Positions 11,137 to 21,328 of a stretch of 24,485 nucleotides of DNA are shown piece after piece. Within the stretch, counting starts at the first letter, position 1. Each line of letters opens with the position of its first letter. The translations under genes and the position numbers were made by a program. Source of the stretch: Silene noctiflora (Eukaryota > Streptophyta > Magnoliopsida > Caryophyllales > Caryophyllaceae); NCBI GenBank assembly GCA_009801015.1, contig VHZZ01006843.1:36099-60583 (forward strand), read 5' to 3'. The notes under the pieces are model-generated. The model saw nothing but the letters and a program-made list of their open reading frames with translations. It did no database searches and was not told the DNA's origin.

Positions 11137-13307
11137 TTAGTGAATGAGGTATGTTAGCACCAAGGCCAGCAACATCAAAACGTACGCTATCCCTTGATCA
11201 ATATTTGTACCTGAAATAATCGATTTTGTTGTAAGCAAACCAATCAAACGCATTGCATACCGATGATCACAACAACGATTATGATAACTTGGGCTAATTA
11301 CGGACATGGCTAATCGCTAGCCACCCGAAGAAAATGTCTTATTTCTTTCGTGAAAATGAAATAATACACCGTTCTCAACAATATGGTATTGATTAGTGGG
11401 TCTCTTTTATGACATGTATATCCGTTTTAACAAAAAAAGGATTAAATACTACCACACTTTGTTGCTACATTAGACAATTATTTTGTTAGTCTCTAGGAAC
11501 TTTATTTTGTCTTACTAATACTACTTGACAAATCCGTCAAAATTTTATTATGTTTTAACATTAAAATTTTCAATAAGCCTTTTTTTTTTTTTTGGTTCAA
11601 ATGAGCGCACTATGTCGCGGGTGAGAATCGAACCCCCAACTTCATGGATATCTACCACAAACTTGTATCTCCCACATGGATAGATAAGACAAGGCTATGA
11701 AATCACCAATAACTTGTCTTTACCACCCAGGTAATATTTAATCCGTCATAAACTTGACATCCGTCATAGATGAAAATTTGTTTTCCTAATCAAAATGGAA
11801 CGTTGACATTTAGCACCGGGGACTTTGACTTGTAATTCTGACCAAGAAAATGCGAAACATGTCACTAAGATTGAAGGTCATTATATCATATGTTCATGAA
11901 AAATAACAAAAAAAAAGGCCGGTTTAATTGACCCATATCACAATTGCCAAAAAAATGGTTTTACTATTCTTCCATGACTTGAATTTCCTAATCAACAAGA
12001 ACTTGTAATATTATTCAAACAAAATGATACTAGTATTTGACTTTACAAACGAGTCATTCGAATCGGGATGACGGATCACATTTGGTATGTTCATATCCAC
12101 AATTAGAGTTTTTTTCTGGTATGTTTCAGCTGTAATAGTATTAATATATTTAGTATAAGGTCAGTTCGAACTTAGTAAATTCAAGTAGATTCAGGTTTTG
12201 GATCATATCCTATCATGTTACACACATACTTAGATTGTGTAACTCCGTTATGAAGACATCAAGTCATTTAGTGGTAAGTGTCACTCCGAGGTCAACAAAG
12301 TTCGGGTGTTGGATCATACTAATGTACGTATCGCGGTACGTGTAGCGGAGATCAACTTTGTGAGCTCTACCAATTACTCAAAAATCATTTGTCTCTCCAT
12401 ACATAAAGATAGACCCAAAAATCAGCATCTTGCCAGCTGCTTATGTGCATCAGATTCAAAGTCACTCCTTCCTCCCAACTTTTCTAGAAGAAATCGCAAT
12501 AATAATGCAAAAGGGATAACGATATAGCGCCATCGGCTGGTACTGAATCTTGGCGTCACCATAATTAAAGAAAAATAAAAATAACAATAAAATGTTTATT
12601 TTTATTTTTGGGCCAAAGTTTAAAAAGGTATGTATCATCATCATACAAGTAGACATTCTTGAACAAACTCTTGCTTGTTGTATGTTATACTACCTCCTTG
12701 TTGTAACTTCTACTCCCGTAACTTTTTCCTCAAAAAGTGGCTACGAAAATTCAACTGATTCTTTTTGTTATGAAATATTAAGTTACTAAATTACCCTTTT
12801 TATTAATTAATTTGAAATATAAATTCTAAGGGAAGGAAATGAAAATACTTATAAATTTTAGTATAGTATCCTGGTAACGCTCAATTTAAGTACAACCCGG
12901 TGGCGCCATCATTTTCCTAAAGCAAAATATTTACATTTAGGTAGTCATAAAGTGAAAAACCTTCATTTATATCATCACGAATCGGAGTAATTTCAAATTA
13001 TTGGACCTAAAAGGTGTCACAACTTTTCAACAAAGTGGATTAATAGCTCAACCAACGATCAATATAATTGAGACCATGAATAAAGTCACGACGTAGACGC
13101 ATATATAGAGTTCATGGTACACCGTAGACCATAAGCACAAGTTAGAAAATCGAAAAACAGGGGAGTAAAGAAAAAGCATATATAGGATAAAATCATACCA
13201 TCGCTAGTCGGAGCAGGAGTAGGAGCAGTAGCCTGAGCTTGAGCCATTGCAAAAATAAGAGTTAAAACAACCAAAACTATAAATGAAGAAACCTTAGACA
13301 CTTCCAT
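11137..13307 (-). CDS. Arabinogalactan peptide (AG-peptide), GPI-anchored, two exons
   Basis: Exon 1 is 13307-13199 and exon 2 is 11210-11137, joined by a 1,988-base GT-AG intron (donor GGTATGA, acceptor TTTCAG) in phase 1. The product has 60 residues. It has an N-terminal signal peptide (hydrophobic core FIVLVVLTLIFAMA, cleavage probably near residue 24-26), then a very short mature core ATAPTPAPTSDG with alternating prolines (P29, P31, P33) that suit hydroxylation and arabinogalactan attachment. A hydrophobic tail from TNIDQGIAYVLM through ALVLTYLIH serves as the GPI-anchor signal. This tail is the hallmark of the AGP16/20/22/41 class of Arabidopsis. As I recall that class, most members continue past LIH with a short polar tail; here TAA follows H60 directly. 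The role is as a cell-surface proteoglycan core; which paralogue it corresponds to cannot be told. Confidence 0.87.
11580..11740 (-). mobile_element. SINE-like element in the AG-peptide intron
   Basis: On the minus strand a B-box match GGTTCGATTCT (11634-11624) lies in GGGGGTTCGATTCTCACC, the form of a tRNA T-arm. Possible A-boxes are TATCCATGTGG (11682-11672) and TACCTGGGTGG followed by TAAAGAC (11733-11717). The element ends in a run of 14 A (11593-11580), as expected for a retroposed SINE. No target-site duplication was recognised, so the 5' limit near 11740 is approximate. It lies in the same orientation as the host gene. Confidence 0.5.
11741..13080. other. Remaining intron sequence of the AG-peptide gene, no further gene seen
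   Basis: AT-rich DNA with short random frames (for example 12306-12527 and 12592-12789 on the plus strand). Around 12190-12330 the phrase GTTTTGGATCATA / GTGTTGGATCATA recurs with CAAGT and CGAG neighbours, which suggests repeat debris. Near 12690 TACTACCTCCTTGTTGTAAC resembles one Stowaway end, but no opposite end was found nearby. Confidence 0.4.
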
Positions 13308-13468
13308 TGTTTATAAAATAAATACTCTGTTTTTGTTTTATGATGTGCTTCAATTGAGAAAAAAAAAAAAAGAAAGAAAGCAGAGAAGCACACCAAAATA
13401 TTAGTAGAATTTACGTCAATGAGAAAGAGGCAAGGAGCAGCATATGGGGTGGTATCGAAGAGGGTGTC

Positions 13469-13476
13469 TTATATAA
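13469..13476 (-). promoter_or_regulatory. TATA box of the AG-peptide gene
   Basis: On the minus strand the sequence reads GCATTATATAAGACACCC, a strong TATA element. It lies about 165 bases upstream of the ATG at 13307, giving a leader of about 130 bases that includes an A/T- and pyrimidine-rich stretch (13359-13380). No other TATA match is as good between the gene and the next repeat. Confidence 0.5.
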
Positions 13477-13539
13477 TGCTGTGTTTGACTGTTTGGTGTT
13501 TCTATCCTTTTCTAAATATGTGTCTGGCTTCTGACGGTT

Positions 13540-13655
13540 ACAAATTGTGACGGCATAAATGTTACCACTTTAAATAAAATGTAACCACCCAATTTCACAT
13601 CTTCTCATTAAAATGGTCATATTTTGGGTCCGTCACAAATGAGAATTTGTGATTT
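13540..13655. mobile_element. Small MITE-like inverted repeat
   Basis: ACAAATTGTGACGG near 13540-13553 is matched in reverse by CCGTCACAAATGAGAATTTG near 13630-13650, and the inner flanks (TGTTACCAC against GACCATTTT read in reverse) also resemble each other. The right end holds a perfect hairpin, CACAAAT-GAGA-ATTTGTG (13634-13651), a form common in plant MITE termini. No target duplication is clear. It lies just upstream of the AG-peptide TATA box. Confidence 0.4.
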
Positions 13656-13696
13656 TCTAATGGTAATTGGTAGGAGTATGTCTCAACTTAGGATCG

Positions 13697-13725
13697 TTTT
13701 ATACAAGATTTTGATTTGTATAAAA
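13697..13725. repeat. Short hairpin-forming inverted repeat
   Basis: TTTTATACAA (13697-13706) is exactly complementary to TTGTATAAAA (13716-13725), with nine bases between, and CG pairs extend it on both sides. Similar hairpins occur at the ends of small plant DNA elements; a partner end was not identified. Confidence 0.4.
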
Positions 13726-14580
13726 TCGAATTATAAATGGGTGACTATTTTAAATTTTAACCTGTTGTGGGTTGATTAGTCGGGGATGATTTTAGTTTAG
13801 TAAAGAATGTGAGATTGTTCTTTTTTAAATGACGCTTAAATTCAAATAGCTGAATAAAGTATATTTGCGTTTTTATGGCAAGGAGAAGGTGACGAGCACA
13901 AGCGAGAGTAATTTTATTTTTTTTAGGTGGTAAGGGCGATTGTGATGTTAAGCGGGTTTAAACCTAGATTATGAGAGTATTTAAATTATATATCCCAACT
14001 AGAGTAAGTTGGTCATACTCGGATTTATATTACTTACAATAACTACTTTTCATTCCACCAAACAATAATGTTATTCACGTATAGTTTTGTAAGTATCACG
14101 GTAAAAATACATCCTAAATGCCCAAATGCTTGTACACCTCGTTCTAATAATCTAAGTTACTTAAGTGTTATTAGCCTACCGTGTACATGCAATTTTTCAT
14201 TTATAAGTTCAAAAGATTTTATATATATACAGTATAAGGCTTATCGTGAAGGTAAACAAGAAGAAACTATTGCTTGTAACAAACGTTGAAATTATTTTTT
14301 ACGGAAATAGATAAATTCATTAATTAAAGGTCATACAAAATAAACGGTTGACGTCAGAAATGACGAAATACAATGTTAGGCTTTTGCATAATACCTCTAT
14401 TAAAACTGAATGACGTTAGTGAATCCAAAGGTTTCAGTGTACTGATTTGAAAACTTGTTAGGTTGAACGAAACTGGTCCAAAGAGACAACGAACCTAAGG
14501 CCAGAAGATTAGGAATTGTGAAAGGGAAAGAAAGTTAAGGCATGGGACCTCTTTGCCTCACCAAATCCAGTAAATCTCTT
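13726..14580. other. Intergenic DNA without a supportable gene
   Basis: AT-rich sequence with only short frames; the longest, 14068-14289 on the plus strand, has no family resemblance I recognise. A short CCAACT/AGTTGG inverted repeat lies near 13995-14012. No RNA gene or promoter element was recognised. Confidence 0.4.
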
Positions 14581-14765
14581 CTAAGATGAATATATCCGTT
14601 TAAGATTAAAACGGGTTAAATAACATATTAATTACATAAATAAGACAAGTATTTTGCTAATATATCTAAATATTTTGTTTTGTTTTATTTATGTAACTAT
14701 CTAAGTGGTATGTTATTTGACCCGTTTTTAAGATTAAGACAAATATACCCATCTTAAACGAGAAT
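14581..14765. mobile_element. MITE-like element with inverted arms of about 60 bp
   Basis: The left arm (about 14584-14647) contains TAAGATGAATATATCCG, AAAACGGGTTAAATAACATA and TTACATAAATAAGACAA. The reverse complement of the right arm (about 14680-14757) contains TAAGATGGGTATATTTG, AAAACGGGTCAAATAACATA and TTACATAAATAAAACAA in the same order. The arms are therefore long and well kept, around an AT-rich centre. No reading frame is inside. The superfamily is not clear because no target duplication was recognised; the CTTAAACGAGAATTTGTG right flank is of a type frequent in plant MITEs. Confidence 0.6.
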
Positions 14766-15138
14766 TTGTGGACCAAATCACAACCCCAACACTATGTTCC
14801 AAACTTGGCGTCACATGGTCCGATTTCCCCTTGCATGTGCCCGGCTGCAAATTGCGCTACCCTCTTCATCATTTTGTTTTTTCAGCAATTATTTTATGTT
14901 TGACGGTTTTACAAATTACACTGATATAATTATTAAACCGATTTAAATACATTTATAATATTAATGTATAAAAATAATTATTAAAAGTATCATGTTTTAT
15001 AATAAATTTATGTAAAATTGCGTTAGACAAATACTCATGTTGTATTTGGATAATTTATTTAATTTAGTTTTTCATATAATAGAGAAAATGAATCTTGAAA
15101 AGAAAATAAATTAGCTATAAAGCGGGGAATAGAAACCC
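14766..15138. other. Intergenic DNA, nothing recognised
   Basis: Mostly AT-rich sequence with a more mixed patch at 14775-14870. No frame, repeat or regulatory element could be supported on either strand. Confidence 0.4.
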
Positions 15139-15335
15139 TTAGACATCCTCGCCAAGAATAGTATCCACCGAAGGTGGAGAATCCAAACTAGCAATAGTTG
15201 AAGAAGAATTAACACCATGGTTAGCTAAACAATAGCTAGCGTGGTTGGCTTCCCTATATGCATGTTCAAGCTTGGCCGTTCATGATCCGTCCATCAATAT
15301 TAATAAGATCTTTGCAACGCTTGACCACAGATCAC
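15139..15335 (-). pseudogene. Decayed RNase H-like (RVT_3) C-terminal fragment
   Basis: On the minus strand, AKLEHAYREANHASYCLANHG is followed by a serine-rich tail and ends at TAA 15141-15139. The H-x-YREAN-x(6)-LA-x-HG pattern is that of the C-terminal RNase H domain seen in plant LINE-derived proteins, where YREAN is usually followed by a catalytic aspartate (AD); here the site reads AS. Upstream, VVKRCKDLINID fits the preceding helix, but it lies in a different frame, and an in-frame TGA stands where a tryptophan is usual. The fragment is thus frameshifted and interrupted. It may derive from a LINE or from a captured RNase H gene. Confidence 0.5.
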
Positions 15336-15431
15336 AATTTTAACAACGATCTTAGACCATTATTGTAGGGTTCAAACTTCAATGTTTGATAAGTTAATTA
15401 TCGAATCGAGTCACTTATAATAGAGTTCATT

Positions 15432-15560
15432 CACTACTAGATTTTTACATCGGAATTCAACATGTTTTTACACCGAAATCACACTGAAGGTAGCAATATT
15501 CGATATAAGTGTTTTATAAGGGTAGAAAAATTGGTTTTATAAAGATGTAAAGATTAATTG
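15432..15560. mobile_element. CACTA-like terminal fragment
   Basis: CACTACTAGA at 15432-15441 has the form of En/Spm (CACTA) termini. It is followed by subterminal repeats in both orientations: TTTTTACATCGG (15442-15453), TTTTTACACCGAA, CACTGAAGG and, inverted, GATGTAAAG (about 15545-15553). A matching TCTAGTAGTG right end was not found, so this is either a fragment or a derivative with a decayed end. Confidence 0.4.
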
Positions 15561-15638
15561 ACCTAGAATAAATAGAAACAGGAAAAAGAAAAGTGTAACG
15601 CGATAATTGACCTTGTTATTTTACGTAGTTAGGGAGTT

Positions 15639-15644
15639 GGCCCA
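15639..15644 (+). promoter_or_regulatory. Site II-type (TGGGCC) element upstream of DHFS
   Basis: TTGGCCCATAAAA contains the TGGGCC core on the minus strand. Such TCP-bound sites are frequent in promoters of plant genes for mitochondrial and housekeeping proteins, which suits the downstream gene. A CACGTG core lies close by at about 15669. The distance to the ATG (about 550 bases) and the intervening MITE leave its role uncertain. Confidence 0.3.
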
Positions 15645-15883
15645 TAAAACTAACGTTTCACTACTCGCCACGTGTTTGAAACGGTTTTATAAGAGACTTG
15701 GTGACATGGATAACACTGGATCTCTCCCGCCTTTAATGGGTAATCACCAGCTTTTCAACAACTGCACAGCCCTAATTTTCCAGGTGTAGTTCAAATTTAA
15801 ACTTATAGGGTAATGCACACCACCTGTTCGATGAAATGTCCCTTTAGCTCAGTTTCATCATCATTGATTGATCAGCAATGTTA

Positions 15884-16045
15884 CTCTCTCCGTCACGAAT
15901 CACCATCATTTTTTTTACGTTTTCGTTAGTAGGGTGTCTCGGTCATTTATTTACGCTTCCGTTTTAAGCATAAGCTTTCTTATTGAGTTACTTTTGAGGC
16001 CGTTGTACCAAAAGCAAACGTACAGAAATGACTAGATGGAGGGAG
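15884..16045. mobile_element. Stowaway-like MITE in the DHFS upstream region
   Basis: The element begins CTCTCTCCGTCACGAATC and ends GACTAGATGGAGGGAG; read in reverse, the right end is CTCCCTCCATC, matching the left at nine of eleven bases. TA dinucleotides flank it on both sides (15882-15883 and 16046-16047), as expected for Tc1/mariner-type insertion. At 162 bases it is a typical Stowaway length. It ends 144 bases before the DHFS start codon, so it lies in the promoter or leader. Confidence 0.65.
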
Positions 16046-16189
16046 TATGTTCAAGTCGGTTTTTATTTTCCCAATGTTAATTTTTTCCCCTGAATGTTGA
16101 TTTAGTTTCCACTGAAGCTTATATTTACACATCACTTGAGACTTAGAGAGTTCCCTGTTTGGACTTTGGAGTAATACATGAGATAAAAA

Positions 16190-19100
16190 ATGGAGACACT
16201 CAGTTATGCTTACCGATATGCGAAATTTCCTCGGAAAAGATACCTAGCTTTAGATTCCATCTTTCCTAGTGTAAAATTGGGGTGCATTAGAAAGTTGTTT
16301 ACATCATCGGAGTGCCCGGAGACGAGGGAGTTGGTGGAGTACTTGGACAATCTAAAGAATTTTGAGAAACTAGGAGTACCTGAAAATGCTGGCACTGATA
16401 GCAATGATGGGTTTGACTTGGATCGTATGAGGCGTTTGATGGACCGTCTTGGTAATCCACAGTCTAATTACAAGGTTATGTGTACCTGCTGCTTTTTTTT
16501 TATCCTGTTTAACATTATGTGGTTCCTTTAATAATTTGGATAATGCTCACAGAAAGTTGCTTTAGCCTTTATGTATTCAGTTATTACTCATTTACTCTAT
16601 AATCTAAAGTTTGCCTTGTTACTCCTTAGCTTCATTAGCGTGATCTAGGTTTCAACTGGTCTTGGGAAAAAACTATTTGTGTGGTTTTTGTTACTTGTAA
16701 TCTTTCCTTGTCCATACATTTGGAATCGTTTACGTTACCATTGCTTTTCTCAGTAAAGATCATATTTTGATGTGATGAGTGCTAGGGTGTTCTCGAAGTA
16801 AAATTGTGCTAGCAGTCTGGTCCTAAGCATTGTAACTGATTAACCACCTACCTTTGTGCCAGCTTATAAAAAATACACTTATTAGTCAATTTCAAACATT
16901 GCCGTTGTGTGCGTTTCTGTAACCTTTGAAGATCTTAATCTTTCGCCGTTCCATATGACAGCAAGGGTGTTTTCATTTGACCCTCGAGGATTAGAATTTC
17001 TGGCCATCTGCTACTTCAAAATAAACCAGAAGAGTGGATAGTATGACAAGGTGTTTTAAGGTGTTCTGTAAACACAGAAATCAAACAGCATGAGTCTTTA
17101 GGCTTCTATTACACTGGCCATGACTTCTATTCTCTTGTGAAAGATTATCTTTGTTTGATACATAGAATATGGTCTGACTGGCGGACATCTGATCAGGTAA
17201 TTCATGTTGCTGGGACAAAAGGTAAGGGATCAACAGCTTTGTTCTTGTCCAATATCCTGAGGGCAGAGGGTTATTCTGTGGGTTGCTACACAAGGTATTT
17301 TCATCTGTGTTTTTCTTTCTTTGGTATGGAGTACATAGTTAATTTCTTAAACATCCATTTCGTTGTACATTGAATTTTTACTTTTGCTCAAACCTCGTTT
17401 TCCTTTGGCAGCCCTCATATCCGAAGTATCTGGGAACGTATGCATTTGGGAACACGAGATACACAAGTGTCGACAGCTAAATTGTTCTCTACTTTCCATA
17501 GAATTAAGAAAATCCTTGATCAAGCTGTGGAACATGAGCATGGACTCTTGAGTCATTTTGAGGTATTGAATTGTCTTATATATGTAACTACTAGGAACAT
17601 ATTAGTAAACGTTATGCCCTTTTGATGAGATGACTATATATTTATTTGTGGCTGCTGGGGGAAGCAGAACAGCTGTTGTGAATAACAAGCACCAACGGCA
17701 ATAGTGATTTTGATTGATAATGCGAGACATTTTGAATCATGGTCACTAATCACTATTGTCTTGAATCATGTCGGGTTTTTATCAAAAGTCATTTGCCTGG
17801 CCATATTATCTATAGGCTTGGGCATAACATACATGGCAGGATTATGGTGTATTGGTATTTGGTTCGGCATTGGGCAGTTTTCGTTCATCATAACTTTGGG
17901 TTCTATTGTACATTTTGTACATATAATGTTTGTGCGGTTTTCTTGAGTTGGGTCAGCTTTTGCTAATACTACTGAATATTATGGACTTCAGACATATGGA
18001 CATGAACTGGTATACGGTTCTCGGAGTCTTTCACAAGTGCCGTGAGGAATCTTTATTTTGTTGATTTGTTATGTCATATATAGACAGTAACCTTAGGTGC
18101 ACTTGTGTTGATTTTTTTTATTTTTTATTTATAATCTTATTCTTCTTTTCCCCCTAATGAAATATTATTATGTTCAGGTCCTGACGGCCCTTGCATTTGC
18201 AGTATTTGCTGATCAGAATGTTGATTTCGCTGTTGTTGAGGTTCACCACTTAGCTCTTCACTAGCATGTATTCCATCTCAATACTTGTTTTTTTTTTCTT
18301 TTTTTGTGTGAAGTTTGTACCTACAAAACATATTTTGTGTGTGCTGAAGTAAATTGTCCCTTTAATATGGTCAGGCTGGATTGGGTGGAGCCCGAGATGC
18401 TACAAATGTAATATCTAGTTCTGAGCTAGCTGCCGCAGTCATAACAACCATAGGAAATGAACATTTGGCTGCTCTTGGAGGTTCCTTGGAAAGCATAGCA
18501 TTGGCAAAATCGGGAATTATTAAACATGGCTGCCCAGTATGTTGTTCCTCCCCAGTCCCCGCATACTTTCTTCTTGTGTTCTGCTCAAATAAGATCATAT
18601 TACGTTGAAATGTAGATTCTTGTGAAATTTAACCTATGGTCGAAGTAATTCTTACTGTAGAAGTCTTAGAAATAGACACAAGGTAGACAATTGACAATCC
18701 TTGACGCCCTGAGAATCTGTTTACTTGCATTTTGATTCACCAATTTGTTAGGTTTGTTATGTTGTAGTCCCTGAAATTCCCTGACTTGGTTGCAAAAATC
18801 AAACACTCAGACACAACACGGTGAAATTGTTTAACGTTTCTGGTTGTTGGAATGTTGATGAGTCGGACATTTGCCATGTTGCCAAAGCGAAGTGTCGAAG
18901 TCATTGATTTGTTGACTTATTCGTCATGCTACAAAAGTGAAGCGTCAAAGCGTTCAGGTTATTGACTGATTGGTGTTGCTACAATTGAGCCCTGTGATGA
19001 CAATGCTTCAATCAAATTTGAGATAACAAAGCTTGTTTTATAGTGCCATGAAATGTGACTTTTGGCTGTTCATCCCAATATTTTCAGATGCTATCGTAAA

Positions 19101-21281
19101 TACTGAGTTTTGGTCGCCTCTTTCTCTCTTAAAATTCTTAGCAATATTATATTGAGTTCAAATTTGTTTAATTTAACATATCAGGTAATTCTAGGGGGAC
19201 CATATCTTCCTCATATTGAGCAAATTCTACGTGATAGAGCTTTGCCAATGTGTGCACCCGTGATTTCTGCCTCGAATTCTGGAAGCAAAAGTTGCATAAA
19301 TGGGTTTGGAAAAGTCTGTGGGAAACCACGCCAATCTTGTAATATACTGATTCAAAAAGAGGACATTCCACTGGTGAGAACTCCATACTATATTTTTTTT
19401 GGCATCCTTGTTCCAACATCAGAGTTCTTGTTTATTAACCAAGTTGCGTGTGCCACTCATGTAGTTTATCGAGCTGTATAACGTGAATTTTTCGATGCTT
19501 GGCTATCACCAACTCCAGAATGCTGTAACTGCAACTTGTGCTGCACTATGTCTCCGTGATCAAGGTGAGAAATTCTTCGTTTATTCAGTTTTTTGACTAG
19601 TAGCCTTGTGGAAAACAATTCACTGAGAGGTTTATAAAATGTGTGTAATAGTGAATCCAGCTCTAAAATTTTGGTAAGATGTTCTTGTTATTCTGTTTTT
19701 TTTCTTTTTTGTAAATCGAGTCTCTAGAACTCAAGATGTTTGTACCTGCACTAATTTTGTGTCAGGCTGGCAAATATCTGACGGGTCTATTCGTAGTGGA
19801 TTGGAGTGCACACAACTGCTTGGGAGAAACCAGTTTCTTAAAAATGAAGAACTAGAGGCACTAGGATTATGTGGGTCAATGGCATTGCTTGATGGAGGTT
19901 TGTTCATGTAGTCTATTTCGCCTTGTTGTATTTCTAATGATAGTATTTTTGTTCCAAACCTATCTTACAATAACGGGGATTGCTGAAGTCACTTGATTAA
20001 TGCTCCTGCTGCCATGATATTAAATCTGGGCTGTGACAACCAATTATAATACCAGGCCTTCGAAAGAAATTAAACACCATTGTTTAACACTGCTTTAACT
20101 TTTACACAGGATGAGGCTGTGTACATCGGCTCTCTCTTACCCCGGCATTTGCAGGAGCCCTTGAGGCACTTGAGTAATATTCTTGTTGTCAAGGGAGAAT
20201 GGGCGGTAAAGAAAACAATACTTTTTCCTTCCTTGAGGCTTCTTTGTCTAGGATCAGAATATGAATCTTCAAAAATAGATTTAAGAATTCGTAATATACT
20301 AGTAGAAGGAAGCAGTACATCTTTCAAACAATCACACAATTGCTTACCTGTTATTGCTATTAAAGCGTTTTCATTTTAGGGTTATAATTGGCACATAATT
20401 TCATCATGCTAACATTTCTGATATACATGGTCATTTTCTCGTTTCTGTGTTCAGCCCATACCCAAGAATCTGCTAAAGCATTGGTGGATACAATTTCTAC
20501 AGTATGCCAAGACTCTAGGTTGGTCCTTGTTGTTGCAATGGCTAGTGATAAAGATCACGTCGGATTTGCAAAGGAATTCCTGATGGGTTAGTTTCTCCAT
20601 ACACATCATTGTTTCCTGGTACAAAGCAACATCATTTCATCTATGACTGCTCTAAAAAATTGATCATTCAGATGATCCTTATTGTAAGACCAACTGTTTT
20701 TTGAGTGAATATATAGCCAACTACGGTGAACGTTTTTTAAAAGCTCAAAAAAAAAAAATTCTACCTATCGTTTTTGGGTTATGTTTGACCTTCAAGTCGC
20801 ACTTGAACTTGTTACTTGCCCATTGATAACTCTGCTCATTCCTCTCTTTTTCCCGCTTGATAACAAAGATTTCTGCTTTGTGTATTCTAATCCTACGATA
20901 TCCGAGGGTCTGAAATCTCTCTTTAAATTAGCAGGTTTGTCATTTGAAGCTATTTTTCTGACAGAAGTAAAAATCGCCGGAGACAAATCTAGAACTACTT
21001 CAGCATTGATTCTGAGAGATATCTGGGCTGAAGCATGCTCCGATCTTGGTGTCAAATTTACTCCTGAAAATGCAATGTATGACCTAAAGTCACTCGATGG
21101 ATCATTTCCTTCTACCGGCAATTCAACGAAGATGATTTTGGGTGCTGCCAATTCAGTAATAAGTTGTTTGAAAGCTGGTCATAAAATACTGCAGGAGAGA
21201 AAAGGGAAGCAACCAGGTACAATTGTAGTCACCGGATCTCTGCATATAGTTTCCTCGGTGCTGTCGTCAATTGATTCCTAA
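16190..21281 (+). CDS. DHFS: Dihydrofolate synthetase (FolC/Mur ligase family), complete, ten exons
   Basis: Exons: 16190-16474, 17197-17294, 17412-17562, 18178-18240, 18375-18536, 19185-19373, 19474-19564, 19766-19897, 20455-20586 and 20935-21281. All introns are GT-AG with matching phases, giving 549 residues. The enzyme joins glutamate to dihydropteroate using ATP to make dihydrofolate. Visible motifs are the P-loop [10 protein letters not shown] (98-107), SPHI after it, HFE then VLTALAF (about 176-185), [11 protein letters not shown] (200-210), [10 protein letters not shown] (225-234), ALAKSGIIK (241-249, where K244 matches the carbamylated lysine of FolC), DGAHTQES (389-396) with the C-domain histidine, AMASDKDH, and [12 protein letters not shown] near the end. 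The basic N terminus ([14 protein letters not shown], then RKLFTSS) suits a mitochondrial presequence, as known for plant DHFS. It is closest to the Arabidopsis single-copy DHFS (GLA1) as I recall it, and differs from plant FPGS, which lacks this domain spacing. Confidence 0.93.
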
Positions 21282-21322
21282 GTTGTTATCGGCTATTTTA
21301 ATTTTGTTGTATTTCATTTCAG

Positions 21323-21328
21323 AATAAA
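21323..21328 (+). terminator. Polyadenylation signal of DHFS
   Basis: AATAAA lies 42 bases after the stop codon in a T-rich context (TTTGTTGTATTTCATTTCAG upstream), the common arrangement for a plant near-upstream element. The 3' untranslated region would end a few tens of bases later. Confidence 0.5.

Noticed and set aside
15607-15789. 60-codon plus-strand frame upstream of DHFS
   Set aside because: No similarity recognised and no splice link to the DHFS start; it lies in probable promoter sequence.
17704-17966. Overlapping plus-strand frames with hydrophobic peptides in DHFS intron 3
   Set aside because: They lie wholly in an intron between exons with matching phase; T-rich intron DNA readily gives hydrophobic translations.
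20792-21151. Minus-strand frame of 119 codons
   Set aside because: It is the complement of the last DHFS exon, which carries clear conserved sequence on the plus strand.
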